A stretch of DNA of 64,000 nt from Bradyrhizobium sp. dw_78 (GCF_018449525.1 NZ_JAAVUS010000004.1:1-64000), one strand, 5' to 3'. Positions 28,424 through 37,891 are shown, numbered from the stretch's first letter. Notes: generated by a model from the letters alone, not told the origin. Numbers and translations: made by a program.

Positions 28424-29239
28424 TCAGTCCTTGCGGCCTTGCACCCAATGTTCGAGCATCTCAAGCGCCATCGCGCGGTCGTCGTCGGACGCCTTCGTGA
28501 TCGCCTTGTTGTAGCTTTCCTTGATCCAGGTTTCATCCGGCCCGGCGCTGTCGCGCGCCAGCGTCAACCACATCAGCCCGCGGGCGGCCTGACGCGGCAA
28601 CTGATCGCCGTTGAACAGCATCTGACCGAGCAATGCCTGCGCCTGATGCTGGCCTTTCTGGGCGGCGAGGCCGAGCCAGCGGGCGCCATAGCGTAAATCG
28701 TCCCGCGACGAGCCGGCATGGAGATACAGCCGCGCCAGATCATATTGGGCGTCCGCATTGCCGAAATAGGACGCCGCATAGGAGAACATCTCCCGGGCCC
28801 GCTCGGGATCCGGCGAGATCTTCGAGTTCGGAATGCCGTTGAGATAGTAGCGCCCCAGCGCGACAAAAGCATTGGCGACGATCGAGGATTGCGGCGCAGA
28901 CGGGTTGTCTTCCGCATGCGCGTTGGCGATGCGGCTGAAATAATCGAAGGCACGGACATCGTCCTGCATGACGCCATTGCCGTCGGCGTACATCCGGCCC
29001 AGCGTCCATTGGGCGCCGGTATGGCCGCCTTCCGCCTGATATTGCAGCGCGGTCAACGAAGCCTCCGGCTGCGACGGCGGAAGCGCCTTTTTCAGGGCGA
29101 TCGCCGCACCGGGCTGGGCCGCCGCGACCGGGATCGCGGCATCCTGATTAGCCGGCGCGCCATCAAAGGCGAATCCGGGCGAGGCCACCGGAGTGACCCC
29201 CAACATCAACGCAACAATGATACGCTTAGATATCCGCAT
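28424..29239 (-). CDS. exoR: ExoR-like periplasmic Sel1-repeat protein
   Basis: A 271-residue exported protein (signal peptide [20 protein letters not shown], cleavage near AFA) with a series of Sel1/TPR-like repeats: [71 protein letters not shown], ending [14 protein letters not shown]. Size, export and repeat layout fit ExoR, the periplasmic inhibitor of the ExoS-ChvI two-component system controlling exopolysaccharide and symbiosis genes in rhizobia. The Sel1 family is broad, so orthology is inferred. The ATG at 29239 lies inside the last codons of ilvD (14-base overlap). Confidence 0.72.
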   Translation of the reverse strand: MRISKRIIVALMLGVTPVASPGFAFDGAPANQDAAIPVAAAQPGAAIALKKALPPSQPEASLTALQYQAEGGHTGAQWTLGRMYADGNGVMQDDVRAFDYFSRIANAHAEDNPSAPQSSIVANAFVALGRYYLNGIPNSKISPDPERAREMFSYAASYFGNADAQYDLARLYLHAGSSRDDLRYGARWLGLAAQKGQHQAQALLGQMLFNGDQLPRQAARGLMWLTLARDSAGPDETWIKESYNKAITKASDDDRAMALEMLEHWVQGRKD

Positions 29240-30950
29240 AACACTGCTTCTCGTGCGCACTACCTGGATGGGTCACAGCACCACCCACCGCCGGCCCGAC
29301 CTGCTGGGCATATTTCCACAGCACACCCGACGTATGGTTGGTCTCTCGCAGCTTCCATTTGGTTCGACGGCCGGCGAGCTCGGCGTCGGTCAACTTCACG
29401 TTAAGGGTTCCTGCCACCGCGTCGATCTCGATGAGGTCGCCGTCCTTCAATAGCGCGATCGGGCCGCCGACCGCCGCCTCCGGCCCGACATGACCGATGC
29501 AGAAGCCGCGAGTCGCGCCCGAGAACCGGCCGTCGGTGATCAGCGCGATCTTGCCGCCCATGCCCTGCCCGGTCAGCGCCGCCGTGGTCGAAAGCATTTC
29601 GCGCATGCCGGGACCGCCGCGCGGACCCTCGTAGCGGATCACGATGACTTCGCCCTCTTTGTAGGTTTTCTTCTGGACCGCCTCGAAGGCGTCCTCTTCG
29701 CGGTCGAAGCAACGGGCAGGACCGCTAAATTTCAGGTTCGACATCCCCGCGACCTTCACGATCGCCCCTTCAGGCGCAAGATTCCCCCGCAAGCCGACAA
29801 CACCACCGGTAACGGTGATCGGCTTATCCGCGGGGCGCACCACATCCTGGTGCGGATTCCATTTTACGCTTTTGAGATTCTCGGCGATCGTGCGGCCCGT
29901 GACGGTCAAGCAGTCGCCGTGCAGGAAGCCATTATCGAGCAAAGTCTTCATCAGAAGCGGTATGCCACCAGCTTCAAACATGTCTTTGGCAACATAACGG
30001 CCGCCCGGTTTCAAATCGGCGATATAGGGTGTCTTTTTGAAGATTTCCGCGACGTCGAACAGGTCGAATTTGATGCCGCATTCGTTGGCGATGGCCGGCA
30101 GATGCAGACCCGCATTGGTCGAGCCGCCGGACGCCGCCACCACCGCGGCTGCATTTTCCAGCGCCTTTCGTGTCACGATGTCGCGCGGCCGGATATTGGC
30201 CACGATCAGCTGCATGATTTGTTCGCCGGCAGCGGTGCAGAAGGCGTCGCGGATCTCATAGGGCGCCGGCGCGCCTGCGGAATAGGGCAAGGCGAGCCCG
30301 ATCGCCTCGGACACCGTCGCCATCGTGTTGGCGGTGAATTGTGCGCCGCAAGCGCCGGCGGACGGACAGGCGACGCGCTCGATTTCGTCGAGATCGGCAT
30401 CGGACATCGCGCCGACCGAATGCTTGCCGACGGCTTCGAACATGTCCTGCACCGTGACCTGCTGGCCACGGAAATTGCCGGGAAGGATCGAGCCGCCATA
30501 GATGAAGATCGACGGCACGTTGAGCCGGACCATCGCCATCATCATGCCCGGCAGCGACTTGTCGCAGCCGGCAAGACCGACCAGCGCGTCATAGGCATGG
30601 CCGCGAACGGTGAGCTCGACCGAATCGGCGATGCATTCGCGCGACGGCAGCGACGAGCGCATGCCGTCATGGCCCATGGCGATGCCGTCGGTCACGGTGA
30701 TGGTGCAGAATTCGCGCGGGGTACCGCCCGCGGAGGCTACGCCCTTCTTGACCGCCTGGGCCTGGCGCATCAGCGAGATATTGCAGGGCGCCGCTTCATT
30801 CCAACACGACGCCACACCGACGAACGGCTGGTGGATCTGCTGGGTGGTCAATCCCATGGCATAAAGATACGAGCGATGCGGCGCGCGCTCCGGACCCTCG
30901 GTCACGTGACGGCTGGGCAGCCTGTCTTTGATGTTGGTCCTGGCGTCCAT
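29226..30950 (-). CDS. ilvD: Dihydroxy-acid dehydratase
   Basis: Fe-S enzyme of valine, leucine and isoleucine synthesis that dehydrates dihydroxy acids to 2-keto acids. The 574-residue protein shows [16 protein letters not shown] with a cluster cysteine, [17 protein letters not shown] with another, and [14 protein letters not shown]. The sequence resembles the IlvD/Edd family members with the [2Fe-2S]-type pattern. The downstream exoR-like gene begins within its last codons, so the two share a transcript. A short hairpin (30964-30981) covers its leader. Confidence 0.95.
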   Translation of the reverse strand: MDARTNIKDRLPSRHVTEGPERAPHRSYLYAMGLTTQQIHQPFVGVASCWNEAAPCNISLMRQAQAVKKGVASAGGTPREFCTITVTDGIAMGHDGMRSSLPSRECIADSVELTVRGHAYDALVGLAGCDKSLPGMMMAMVRLNVPSIFIYGGSILPGNFRGQQVTVQDMFEAVGKHSVGAMSDADLDEIERVACPSAGACGAQFTANTMATVSEAIGLALPYSAGAPAPYEIRDAFCTAAGEQIMQLIVANIRPRDIVTRKALENAAAVVAASGGSTNAGLHLPAIANECGIKFDLFDVAEIFKKTPYIADLKPGGRYVAKDMFEAGGIPLLMKTLLDNGFLHGDCLTVTGRTIAENLKSVKWNPHQDVVRPADKPITVTGGVVGLRGNLAPEGAIVKVAGMSNLKFSGPARCFDREEDAFEAVQKKTYKEGEVIVIRYEGPRGGPGMREMLSTTAALTGQGMGGKIALITDGRFSGATRGFCIGHVGPEAAVGGPIALLKDGDLIEIDAVAGTLNVKLTDAELAGRRTKWKLRETNHTSGVLWKYAQQVGPAVGGAVTHPGSAHEKQCYADI

Positions 30951-30963
30951 CGCGACCCTGTTT

Positions 30964-30981
30964 CCTCGGTAAACGCCGAGG
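30964..30981 (-). promoter_or_regulatory. Hairpin at the ilvD ribosome-binding region
   Basis: In the ilvD mRNA the arms CCTCGG and CCGAGG enclose CGTTTA and end 13 bases before the ATG, so the hairpin contains the GAGG that could serve as ribosome-binding site. Folding could limit translation initiation. No attenuator peptide rich in branched-chain residues was found upstream. Confidence 0.35.
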
Positions 30982-31155
30982 CTGTTTTTGGTAGCCTGCG
31001 AAAGAAGATTTCAAGGAGGGGTGTGGCTAAAAAGCGGCGGATGCAAGAGCGGTCTGGGATGAGGGTTAAATCTTCATTTACCGTTGCACATCGGCAACAA
31101 TCGTGTCGCAGCGGCAACCATTTTGCGGCGGACTCCAGCCATCCCTGCCCGAATT

Positions 31156-32127
31156 TCAGTCGATTTTGACCTTCGCGGCCTTGATCATCGGCCGCCATTT
31201 CGCGATCTCGGCCTTCTGCCACGCGCCAAGCGCTTCCGGCGAGAGCTGGTCTTTCGGCGGCAGATCCAGCCCGAGACCACCGAGCTTTTTCTGGACGGCC
31301 GGATCGTTCAGGGCTTCCACGGCGGCGCCGTTGAGCCGGACGATAACGTCGTTCGGCGTATCCTTCGGCACCCACAGGCCGGACCACAGCGTCATATGAA
31401 ATCCGGGCAGGCCGGCCTCGTCCGTGGTCGGAATATCGGCTGCCGATTCGACGCGCCTGCCGGCGGTGACGGCATAGGCGCGAATCGTTCCGGCGCGGAC
31501 CTGGCCGATCGAATTGGAGGTCTGGTCGACGATGATGTCGATCTGTCCGGCCACAAGATCGTTCAGCGCCGGCGCCGTGCCGCGATAAGGCACATATTGC
31601 AGCTTGATGCCGGTGATGGTCTCGAAATAGAGCCCGGCGATGTGGCTTCCCGACCCGGCCCCGGCGGTGCCGGCGGTCGGCGGCGTCGGCTTCGCCTTCA
31701 GCCAGGCCAGCAACTCCGTGAGGGTTCTGGCCGGTATCGCGTTTTTGCTGACGATGATCATCGGGTTGCTCGGCAGCAGCACCACCGGCGCAAGGTCGGT
31801 CACGAGGTCGTAGCCGAGGTTGTAGATCGCACCGTTGCAGACATTGGTGCCGAGATGGCCGAAGCCAACGGTGTATCCATCGGCGGGCGCGCGCACCACG
31901 CGCCCGACCCCGAGCGATCCGCCGGCGCCGGTGACGTTCTCGATGGCGATGGTCTGTCCAAGCGTCCGCTGCATATGCTCGGCCATGATCCGCGCCATCG
32001 CATCGGACGGGCCGCCTGCAGAGAACGGCACCACGATAGTGATGGGACGGGACGGAAAATCGTCGGCGCGCGCGGTGCCGGCGAACGCCAGCAGCGCCAG
32101 AAACACGGTGAACACCGCCCTGCGCAT
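31156..32127 (-). CDS. Bug-family (TctC-like) periplasmic solute-binding protein
   Basis: Tripartite-tricarboxylate-transporter receptor type. The 323-residue protein has a signal peptide (MRRAVFTVFLALLAFAGTARA), then DDFPSRPITIVVPFSAGGPSDAMAR, the start typical of Bug proteins, with GAGGSLGVGRVVRAPADGYTVGF and LVAGQIDIIVDQT. Family members bind small carboxylates, nicotinate or aromatic acids. The membrane partners TctA and TctB are absent here, as is common for orphan Bug receptors; the ligand is unknown. Start supported by GGAGGAATGCG. Confidence 0.9.
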   Translation of the reverse strand: MRRAVFTVFLALLAFAGTARADDFPSRPITIVVPFSAGGPSDAMARIMAEHMQRTLGQTIAIENVTGAGGSLGVGRVVRAPADGYTVGFGHLGTNVCNGAIYNLGYDLVTDLAPVVLLPSNPMIIVSKNAIPARTLTELLAWLKAKPTPPTAGTAGAGSGSHIAGLYFETITGIKLQYVPYRGTAPALNDLVAGQIDIIVDQTSNSIGQVRAGTIRAYAVTAGRRVESAADIPTTDEAGLPGFHMTLWSGLWVPKDTPNDVIVRLNGAAVEALNDPAVQKKLGGLGLDLPPKDQLSPEALGAWQKAEIAKWRPMIKAAKVKID

Positions 32128-32184
32128 CGCATTCCTCCCTGTCGGCCGCGCAGCCGCAGCATCCGACGCGTTGGCTCGCGCCGC

Positions 32185-33426
32185 TTATAACTTGGCGTAG
32201 TCGATCGGCTGATGACGGTCGAGCGTGCGCGTGACCGGCGGCAGTGGATATTTAAGCCCTGTCGCGCAATTGAACAGCATCACGCGGTCGTTCTTGTCGA
32301 CGCGGCCGTCGGCCAGGCTTTGCTTGTAGGCCGCATAGGTCGCTGCCCCCTCGGGGCACAGCAACAGGCCCTCTTCGCGCGCGACCTCGTTCAGCGCGAC
32401 GGAAATTTTATCGTCCGGCACCGCGATCGCGAAACCCTTGCTCTCGCGCACCGCGCGCAGAATCAGGAAATCACCGATCGCCTGCGGCACCCGAATGCCG
32501 GACGCGATGGTATGGGCGTCCTCCCAGCGCGACGCATGTTCGGTGCCGTTTTCAAAGGCGCGCACCATCGGCGCACAACCGGCCGCCTGCACCGCCACCA
32601 TCCGCGGCCGCCTGGCGCCGATGAAGCCGATGGCTTCGAGTTCGGCGAACGCCTTCCACATGCCGATCAGGCCGGTGCCGCCGCCGGTCGGATAGAAGAT
32701 CACGTCCGGCACGTCCCAACCGAGCTGTTCGGCGAGTTCCAGCCCCATGGTCTTCTTGCCCTCGATCCGGTAGGGCTCCTTCAGCGTCGAGGTGTCGAAC
32801 CAGCCGGCCTTGGCCTTGCCCTCTCCGACGATCTTGCCGCAATCGTCGATCAGGCCGTTAACGCGATAGACGGTCGCGCCCTGCAACTCGATCTCGCTGA
32901 CATTCACCTCCGGCGTATCGGCGGGACAGAAAATCGTGGTCTTGATGCCGCACGAAGTCGCGTAGGCCGCAAGCGCCGCCCCGGCATTGCCATTGGTCGG
33001 CATCGCCATGTGCCTGATGCCGAGCGCCTTGCCCATCGACACCGCCATCACCAGGCCGCGCGCCTTGAACGAGCCGGTCGGTAGCCGCCCCTCGTCTTTG
33101 ACGATGATTTCACCGCCGCCAAGTTTTCCGGCCAGCTTGGGCAGACGGATCAGCGGCGTCATGACCTCGCCAAGGCTGACGATGTCGGCGGTTTTTCGCA
33201 CCGGCAGCATCTCGCGATAGCGCCACAGGTCGGCCGGACGCTGCGCCAGCGCGTCCTTGGTCAGCGCTTTCTTCACACCGGCCAGATCGTAACGCACCAA
33301 CAGCGGCTTGCCGGCCTTCGACAGGTTGTGGACCTGATCGGCGGCATAGCGATCGCCTTCCAGCGCGCATTCGAGGTGGGTCACGAATGTCGGGCGATCG
33401 ATCGTCAGATTGTCGTTGCTCTTCAT
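32185..33426 (-). CDS. thrC: Threonine synthase (PLP fold type II)
   Basis: Converts O-phosphohomoserine to threonine with pyridoxal phosphate. The 413-residue product has the PLP lysine in PTGSFKARGLVMAVS, TNGNAGAALAAYA for the phosphate loop region, and YPTGGGTGLIGMWKAF. This is the short fold-type-II type found in plants and many bacteria. Residues 1-60 (ALEGDRYAADQVHNLSKAGKPLLVRYDL) match threonine-synthase N-termini. The ATG at 33426 has GGGAAGAGG upstream. A related PLP-dependent lyase acting on another substrate cannot be excluded. The Bug gene follows after a 57-base gap. Confidence 0.85.
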   Translation of the reverse strand: MKSNDNLTIDRPTFVTHLECALEGDRYAADQVHNLSKAGKPLLVRYDLAGVKKALTKDALAQRPADLWRYREMLPVRKTADIVSLGEVMTPLIRLPKLAGKLGGGEIIVKDEGRLPTGSFKARGLVMAVSMGKALGIRHMAMPTNGNAGAALAAYATSCGIKTTIFCPADTPEVNVSEIELQGATVYRVNGLIDDCGKIVGEGKAKAGWFDTSTLKEPYRIEGKKTMGLELAEQLGWDVPDVIFYPTGGGTGLIGMWKAFAELEAIGFIGARRPRMVAVQAAGCAPMVRAFENGTEHASRWEDAHTIASGIRVPQAIGDFLILRAVRESKGFAIAVPDDKISVALNEVAREEGLLLCPEGAATYAAYKQSLADGRVDKNDRVMLFNCATGLKYPLPPVTRTLDRHQPIDYAKL

Positions 33427-33477
33427 GGATCGCCTCTTCCCTGTGCCCGCATTCGCTGCCGGCCTGTTGGCGCGGTC

Positions 33478-33601
33478 ATTGCCGGGCATAGCCGTTCGAA
33501 GAACGGCGTCGCTTCCGCTCGCCTATGCCCCGGCAATCCATCGCTCTTTTCGAGACTCTTGTGAAGGGCGATCGATGCGCGGGTCAAGCCCGCGCATGAC
33601 G
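33478..33601. repeat. Dispersed repeat (family C), opposite orientation
   Basis: GCCGGGCATAGCCGTTCG, then CGGCAATCCATCGC, then GATGCGCGGGTCAAGCCCGC, ending GCATGACGA. Read on the minus strand it follows the same order as 10140-10229 (GTCAT-CGCGGG-GACCCGCG, ATGGATTGCCGGG, CCCGGCAATGAC). It lies in the thrC leader. Confidence 0.7.
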
Positions 33602-33625
33602 AGGGGAGATTTTGGTCTCTACCGC

Positions 33626-33724
33626 GATAGCGTTTTCGAGCGAAGTGGCTCCGGTTCACGTGAAGAAAACGCGTCAAAACAAAATGTTAGAGCCCGGCCC
33701 TCTTCAATCAGAACCGATAGGGCG
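33626..33724. repeat. Dispersed repeat family B, next to the lpdA stop
   Basis: Starts GATAGCGTTTTCGAGCGAAG, continues CCGGTTCACGTGAAGAAAAC, then GCGTCAAAAC, and ends in TCAATCAGAACCGATAGGGC. It shares order and most bases with 46655-46761. Abuts the last codon of lpdA. Confidence 0.8.
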
Positions 33725-35146
33725 CTAGATGTTCAGCACCCGTCCATAGGCATCCAGCACCGCTTCCTTCATCATTTCCGACAAGGTCGGATGCGGGAAC
33801 ACGGTATGCATCAGCTCTTCTTCCGTCGTCTCGAGGTTCATCGCGACCACATAGCCCTGGATCAATTCGGTGACCTCGGCGCCGATCATGTGCGCGCCGA
33901 GCAATTGACCGGTTTTCTTGTCGAAGATCACCTTGACCAGTCCCTGATCCTCGCCAAGCGCAATCGCCTTGCCGTTGCCGACGAACGGGAAACGGCCGAC
34001 GCGGATTTCGCGGCCACCCTCCTTCGCCTTGGCCTCGGTGAGGCCCACGGAAGCGATTTGCGGGTTGCAATAGGTGCAGCCCGGAATGAGCAGCTTGTCC
34101 ATCGGATGCGGATGCAGGCCCTTAATTGCCTCGACGCAGATCACGCCCTCATGTTCCGCCTTGTGCGCCAGCATCGGCGGGCCGGCGACGTCGCCGATGG
34201 CGTAGATGCCCGGCACATTGGTCTTACCGTGGCCGTCGATCACGACGCAGCCGCGATCGGTTTTGACGCCGAGCTTTTCCAGCCCCAGATTCTCGATATT
34301 GCCGACCACGCCGACCGCCGAAATCACCCGGTCGAACTCGACCGTCTGCGGCTTGCCCTTGCCGTCGTCGATGGTGGCGACGACGCTGTCGGCCTTCTTC
34401 TCCAACTTCGAGACTTTCGTGCCGGAGAGAATCTTGATGCCCTGCTTCTCGAACCGCTTGCGCGCCAGGCCGGCGATCTCCGCGTCCTCGACGGGCAAAA
34501 TCTGCGGCAGCACCTCGACCACGATCACGTCGGCGCCCATGGTATGGAAGAACGAGGCGAACTCGATGCCGATCGCGCCGGAGCCCACCACCAACAGCGA
34601 TTTCGGCATCTTGTCCGGCACCATCGCCTCGAAATAGGTCCAGACCAGCTTCTTGTCCGGCTCAAGCCCCGGCAGCACGCGTGGCCGCGCGCCGGTGGCG
34701 AGAATGATGTGCTTGGCCTGGTAGACGCCCTCACCCAGCGCGCCCTTCGGCGCCTCGGCGGCGGACTTCTTCACCGTGATCTTGCCGGGCGCATCGATCG
34801 TGGCCTCGCCCCAGATCACCGTGACCTTGTTCTTCTTCATCAGAAAGCCGACGCCGTCGTTCAGGCGCTTGGAGACGCCGCGCGAACGCTGCACCACCGC
34901 TTTCGGATCGAATGCGACGTTGTCGGCCGACAGCCCGTAATCCTTGGCGTGCTGCATGTAGTGATAGATTTCCGCCGAGCGCAGCAGCGCCTTGGTCGGG
35001 ATGCAGCCCCAGTTCAGGCAGATGCCGCCGAGATAGGATTTCTCGATGATCGCGGTCTTGAAACCAAGCTGGGCGGCACGAATGGCGGCGACATAGCCGC
35101 CGGGGCCGGAGCCGATGATGACGATGTCGAAGGAAGTGTCGGCCAT
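33725..35146 (-). CDS. lpdA: Dihydrolipoyl dehydrogenase (E3)
   Basis: FAD flavoenzyme that reoxidises the lipoyl groups of the pyruvate dehydrogenase complex. Redox disulfide GGICLNWGCIPTKALLRSAE, NAD-binding VVGSGAIGIEFASFF, and the dimer-interface catalytic HTVFPHPTLSEMMKEAV are present. Residue W in CLNWGC replaces the usual V. The ATG at 35146 (MADTSFDIVIIG) has GGAG seven bases upstream. 473 residues. Last gene of the pdh run, so it is probably dedicated to PDH. Confidence 0.95.
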   Translation of the reverse strand: MADTSFDIVIIGSGPGGYVAAIRAAQLGFKTAIIEKSYLGGICLNWGCIPTKALLRSAEIYHYMQHAKDYGLSADNVAFDPKAVVQRSRGVSKRLNDGVGFLMKKNKVTVIWGEATIDAPGKITVKKSAAEAPKGALGEGVYQAKHIILATGARPRVLPGLEPDKKLVWTYFEAMVPDKMPKSLLVVGSGAIGIEFASFFHTMGADVIVVEVLPQILPVEDAEIAGLARKRFEKQGIKILSGTKVSKLEKKADSVVATIDDGKGKPQTVEFDRVISAVGVVGNIENLGLEKLGVKTDRGCVVIDGHGKTNVPGIYAIGDVAGPPMLAHKAEHEGVICVEAIKGLHPHPMDKLLIPGCTYCNPQIASVGLTEAKAKEGGREIRVGRFPFVGNGKAIALGEDQGLVKVIFDKKTGQLLGAHMIGAEVTELIQGYVVAMNLETTEEELMHTVFPHPTLSEMMKEAVLDAYGRVLNI

Positions 35147-35211
35147 TACGGGCTCCATTTAGCTCAAGCGATCGTCGTGCGACGGCCGCGCCGATTCAAG
35201 GTGCTCAATGT

Positions 35212-35640
35212 TCATGTGGAAGCGGCTTTCGCAAGCGTGGTCTGCCGCGACAGAAATATATGCAGGATCAGCCATTGTGCCAGCGCGACGGTCCATAGCG
35301 GCGCGAACATCTGCACCAGGCCGACGCCCTCACGCAGCCAGTCGATGTGGCGGACACCATTATCGAGGAGGCCGAGCACGACGACCATCAACGGCACCAG
35401 AAACAGCACATAAAGCATGCGCTTCAGCCGCCGCGAACGCGCCCGGCGCCAGACCGCGTAGCCGTAGAGGATCATTCCCAGGATCACATAGCCGGCGGTC
35501 AACAGCAGACGGAACACCTCGCCGAGACCGCGGCCAGCGGCATCGTCCCAATCCGGCAGAAGCGACACCGCCGCATAGGCCAGCATGCCGGCAACCGCGG
35601 AAGCGACAAAAGCCAGGATGAAGACCCCCGCGAGCCGCAT
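35212..35640 (-). CDS. Small integral membrane protein of unknown function
   Basis: A 142-residue protein with four predicted transmembrane helices: about residues 3-25, 44-64 (LLTAGYVILGMILYGYAV), 74-93 (MLYVLFLVPLMVVVLGLL) and 112-131, and a basic cytoplasmic loop RRARSRRLKR. It lies between pdhC and lpdA, 33 bases after pdhC and 65 before lpdA, on the same strand. I do not recognise a family; the codon pattern and open frame with good hydrophobic periodicity support it being real. Confidence 0.75.
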   Translation of the reverse strand: MRLAGVFILAFVASAVAGMLAYAAVSLLPDWDDAAGRGLGEVFRLLLTAGYVILGMILYGYAVWRRARSRRLKRMLYVLFLVPLMVVVLGLLDNGVRHIDWLREGVGLVQMFAPLWTVALAQWLILHIFLSRQTTLAKAAST

Positions 35641-35673
35641 GATCGCCTTCGCTATCGATGAGACAATTGGCGC

Positions 35674-37023
35674 CTAGACCATCATCATGACCGGATTTTC
35701 GATCAGCAGCCTGAAGGCACCGATCAATTCCGCGCCGAGCGCGCCGTCGACCGCACGGTGATCGCAGGACAGTGTCACGCTCATGATATGCGCGATCTCG
35801 ATCTTGCCGCTACGAACCACAGGCCGCTCCTCGCTGGTACCGACCGCGAGGATGGTGGCGTGCGGAGGATTGATCACGGCGGTAAAATCCTTGATCCCGT
35901 ACATGCCGAGGTTGGAAACGGCCGTGGTGCCGCCCTGATATTCCTCCGGCTTGAGTTTGCGCGACCGCGCCCGCGTGGCGAAATCCTTCATCTCGGCCGA
36001 AATGGTCGAGAGCGATTTGGTCTCGGCCTTGCGGATGATCGGGGTGATCAGGCCACCGGGCATCGCCACTGCCACGCCGATATCGGAATTCTTGTGCTTC
36101 ACCATCCCGCCTTCGGTCCAGCTCACATTGCAATTGGGAATTCGCTGCAACGCAATCGCCATCGCCTTGATGACGAAGTCGTTGACCGAAAGCTTGTAGA
36201 GCGGCTTCTTCTCGGCATCCTTGGGCGCAGAGGCGTTGATGTCCTCGCGCGCCGCAAGCAGCTTGCCGATATCGCAGTCGATGGTCAGGTAGAAATGCGG
36301 AATGGTCTGCACCGACGCGGTCAGGCGCTGGGCAATGGTGCGCCGCATGCCGTCATGCGGCACGATCTCGTAAGAGCCGGGCTCGAACAGCGCCAGGATC
36401 TGCTGGTCCGACATCGAAGGCGCCAGCGCCGGTGAACCGGCGGGCGCGGCTGCCGGCGCCTTCAGCCCCTTGCCGGATTTGGCTTCCTCGACGTCATGCG
36501 CGACGATACGGCCATGCGGGCCGGTGCCGCTGATGCGCCCAAGCTCGATGCCGGCTTCCTTGGCGAGCCGCCGGGCCAGCGGCGACGAGAAGATACGGTC
36601 ATGACCATTGGCTTGCGGACCGGCCGGCTTTGCCTGAATGGGCGGAGTTGAAACGGAGGCCGGCGCTTTGGCGGCAGCAGGTTGCGGCTTCGGCGCCTCC
36701 GCCTTGGTCTCTGCCTTCGGCTCAGGTTTGGCTTCCACCTTTGGCGGCTGCGGCGTGGCGCCGGCCGATTTGACGTCCTCGCCGTCGCCGGCGAGCACCG
36801 CGATCACGTCGTTGACCGCGACATCCTGCGTCCCCTCGGGCACCACGATCTTGGCGATCGTGCCCTCGTCGACCGCTTCGACCTCCATGGTCGCCTTGTC
36901 GGTTTCGATTTCGGCGATCACGTCGCCGGACTTGACCTTGTCGCCCTCTTTCTTGAGCCACTTGGCAAGGTTGCCCTTTTCCATCGTCGGCGACAGCGCG
37001 GGCATCAGGATATTGATCGGCAT
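35674..37023 (-). CDS. pdhC: Pyruvate dehydrogenase E2, dihydrolipoamide acetyltransferase
   Basis: Core of the PDH complex, transferring acetyl from lipoyl to CoA. One N-terminal lipoyl domain (lipoyl-lysine in [15 protein letters not shown]), an Ala/Pro-rich linker, the E3/E1-binding domain (SSPLARRLAKEAGIELGRI, GTGPHGRIVAHDV), and the catalytic domain with DHRAVDGALGAEL carrying the active-site histidine. 449 residues. It resembles the alphaproteobacterial and mitochondrial type. Confidence 0.96.
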   Translation of the reverse strand: MPINILMPALSPTMEKGNLAKWLKKEGDKVKSGDVIAEIETDKATMEVEAVDEGTIAKIVVPEGTQDVAVNDVIAVLAGDGEDVKSAGATPQPPKVEAKPEPKAETKAEAPKPQPAAAKAPASVSTPPIQAKPAGPQANGHDRIFSSPLARRLAKEAGIELGRISGTGPHGRIVAHDVEEAKSGKGLKAPAAAPAGSPALAPSMSDQQILALFEPGSYEIVPHDGMRRTIAQRLTASVQTIPHFYLTIDCDIGKLLAAREDINASAPKDAEKKPLYKLSVNDFVIKAMAIALQRIPNCNVSWTEGGMVKHKNSDIGVAVAMPGGLITPIIRKAETKSLSTISAEMKDFATRARSRKLKPEEYQGGTTAVSNLGMYGIKDFTAVINPPHATILAVGTSEERPVVRSGKIEIAHIMSVTLSCDHRAVDGALGAELIGAFRLLIENPVMMMV

Positions 37024-37127
37024 GCTGACCTCAAAAAGCTATTTCTTGCGCGTTGGCTTCGAACCGTGGAGGAAGCCAACCAGACTTGTTTGGGCACCGC
37101 CGTGCCCGATTTGGATCACCGATCCGT

Positions 37128-37580
37128 TCAATTACCGATATCACCCTGCCACAGGCGCTCATTGCCTGGATTCGAGCGCCATGACTTCATCATGTTGATC
37201 GATCGATCATCGGCAAGGTCGATGAAGGGAATACCGAACTGGGTCAGGATGTCCTTGCTGCCGGGAAAGGTGACGGACTCCCCGATCACCAGCAGCGAAA
37301 GCTTGAACAGCCCGACCGCACCCGCGCACATCGAACACGGCGACAGCGTCGTATACATGACCGTATCATGGAACGAGGTCAGCCCGGCGTCGCGCAGGCA
37401 GGACATCTCGCCATGCAGGATGACGTTGTTCTCCTGCATCCGTCGGTTATGACCGCGGGCGATAATCTGGTTGTTTCGCGTCAGCACGGCGCCGATCGGC
37501 AAGCCGCCCTGCGAGATGCTGAGCTCGGCTTCGCGGATCGCTTCGCCCATGAAATCGAAGTGATATTGCTCAATTGCCAC
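37128..37580 (-). CDS. Yeast-type cytosine deaminase-like protein
   Basis: A 150-residue zinc deaminase. Zn ligands are H56 with proton-shuttle E58 (HGE) and C82/C85 (TLSPCSMCAGAV). The HGE triplet instead of HAE, the VIGESVTF segment, the DDRSINMMKSW segment and the WQGDIGN tail parallel Saccharomyces cerevisiae Fcy1, which hydrolyses cytosine to uracil. It is not the E. coli CodA amidohydrolase type. It starts two bases after the DUF5076 stop, so it is translated with it, inside the pdh run. Cytosine as substrate is inferred by family similarity; another small aminated base or nucleoside is possible. Confidence 0.85.
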   Translation of the reverse strand: MAIEQYHFDFMGEAIREAELSISQGGLPIGAVLTRNNQIIARGHNRRMQENNVILHGEMSCLRDAGLTSFHDTVMYTTLSPCSMCAGAVGLFKLSLLVIGESVTFPGSKDILTQFGIPFIDLADDRSINMMKSWRSNPGNERLWQGDIGN

Positions 37581-37582
37581 GT

Positions 37583-37888
37583 TCAGTGACCCTGTTGCGA
37601 CCGCGGCGTGGTGCTACCCATGTCGGTCGGCCGCGCGATTTCGGCTTCGAACATATCAACGATACGCGTCAGCGCCTGATCCTCGGTGTAGTCGCTCTCG
37701 CGCGCATAGGCGCGGGCGGCGTGGCGCGCGATGTCGACCAGCAGCAATCCCCACAGATCCGGCTCTTCGAACGCACGGGTGAAAGCGATGGAAAGACCAC
37801 CATCAAGGACGAACGCACGCAGCACCTCGGTGGCATCATCGCGACCGATGACATCTGGAGGTAATGGCTGTTCCTTGGGCCCGGCCAT
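37583..37888 (-). CDS. DUF5076 family protein
   Basis: A 101-residue soluble protein, LPPDVIGRDDATEVLRAFVLDGGLS near the start, then EEPDLWGLLLVDIARHAARAY. This is the DUF5076 pattern I recall from rhizobial genomes, typically next to pyruvate dehydrogenase genes. No catalytic residues recognised. It is tightly packed: three bases after pdhB, two before the deaminase. A small accessory role in the PDH operon is plausible but not shown. Confidence 0.75.
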   Translation of the reverse strand: MAGPKEQPLPPDVIGRDDATEVLRAFVLDGGLSIAFTRAFEEPDLWGLLLVDIARHAARAYARESDYTEDQALTRIVDMFEAEIARPTDMGSTTPRSQQGH

Positions 37889-37891
37889 GCT

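Noticed and set aside
33410..35413. 667-codon plus-strand frame
   Set aside because: It is antisense to lpdA and crosses two intergenic repeats; no domain.
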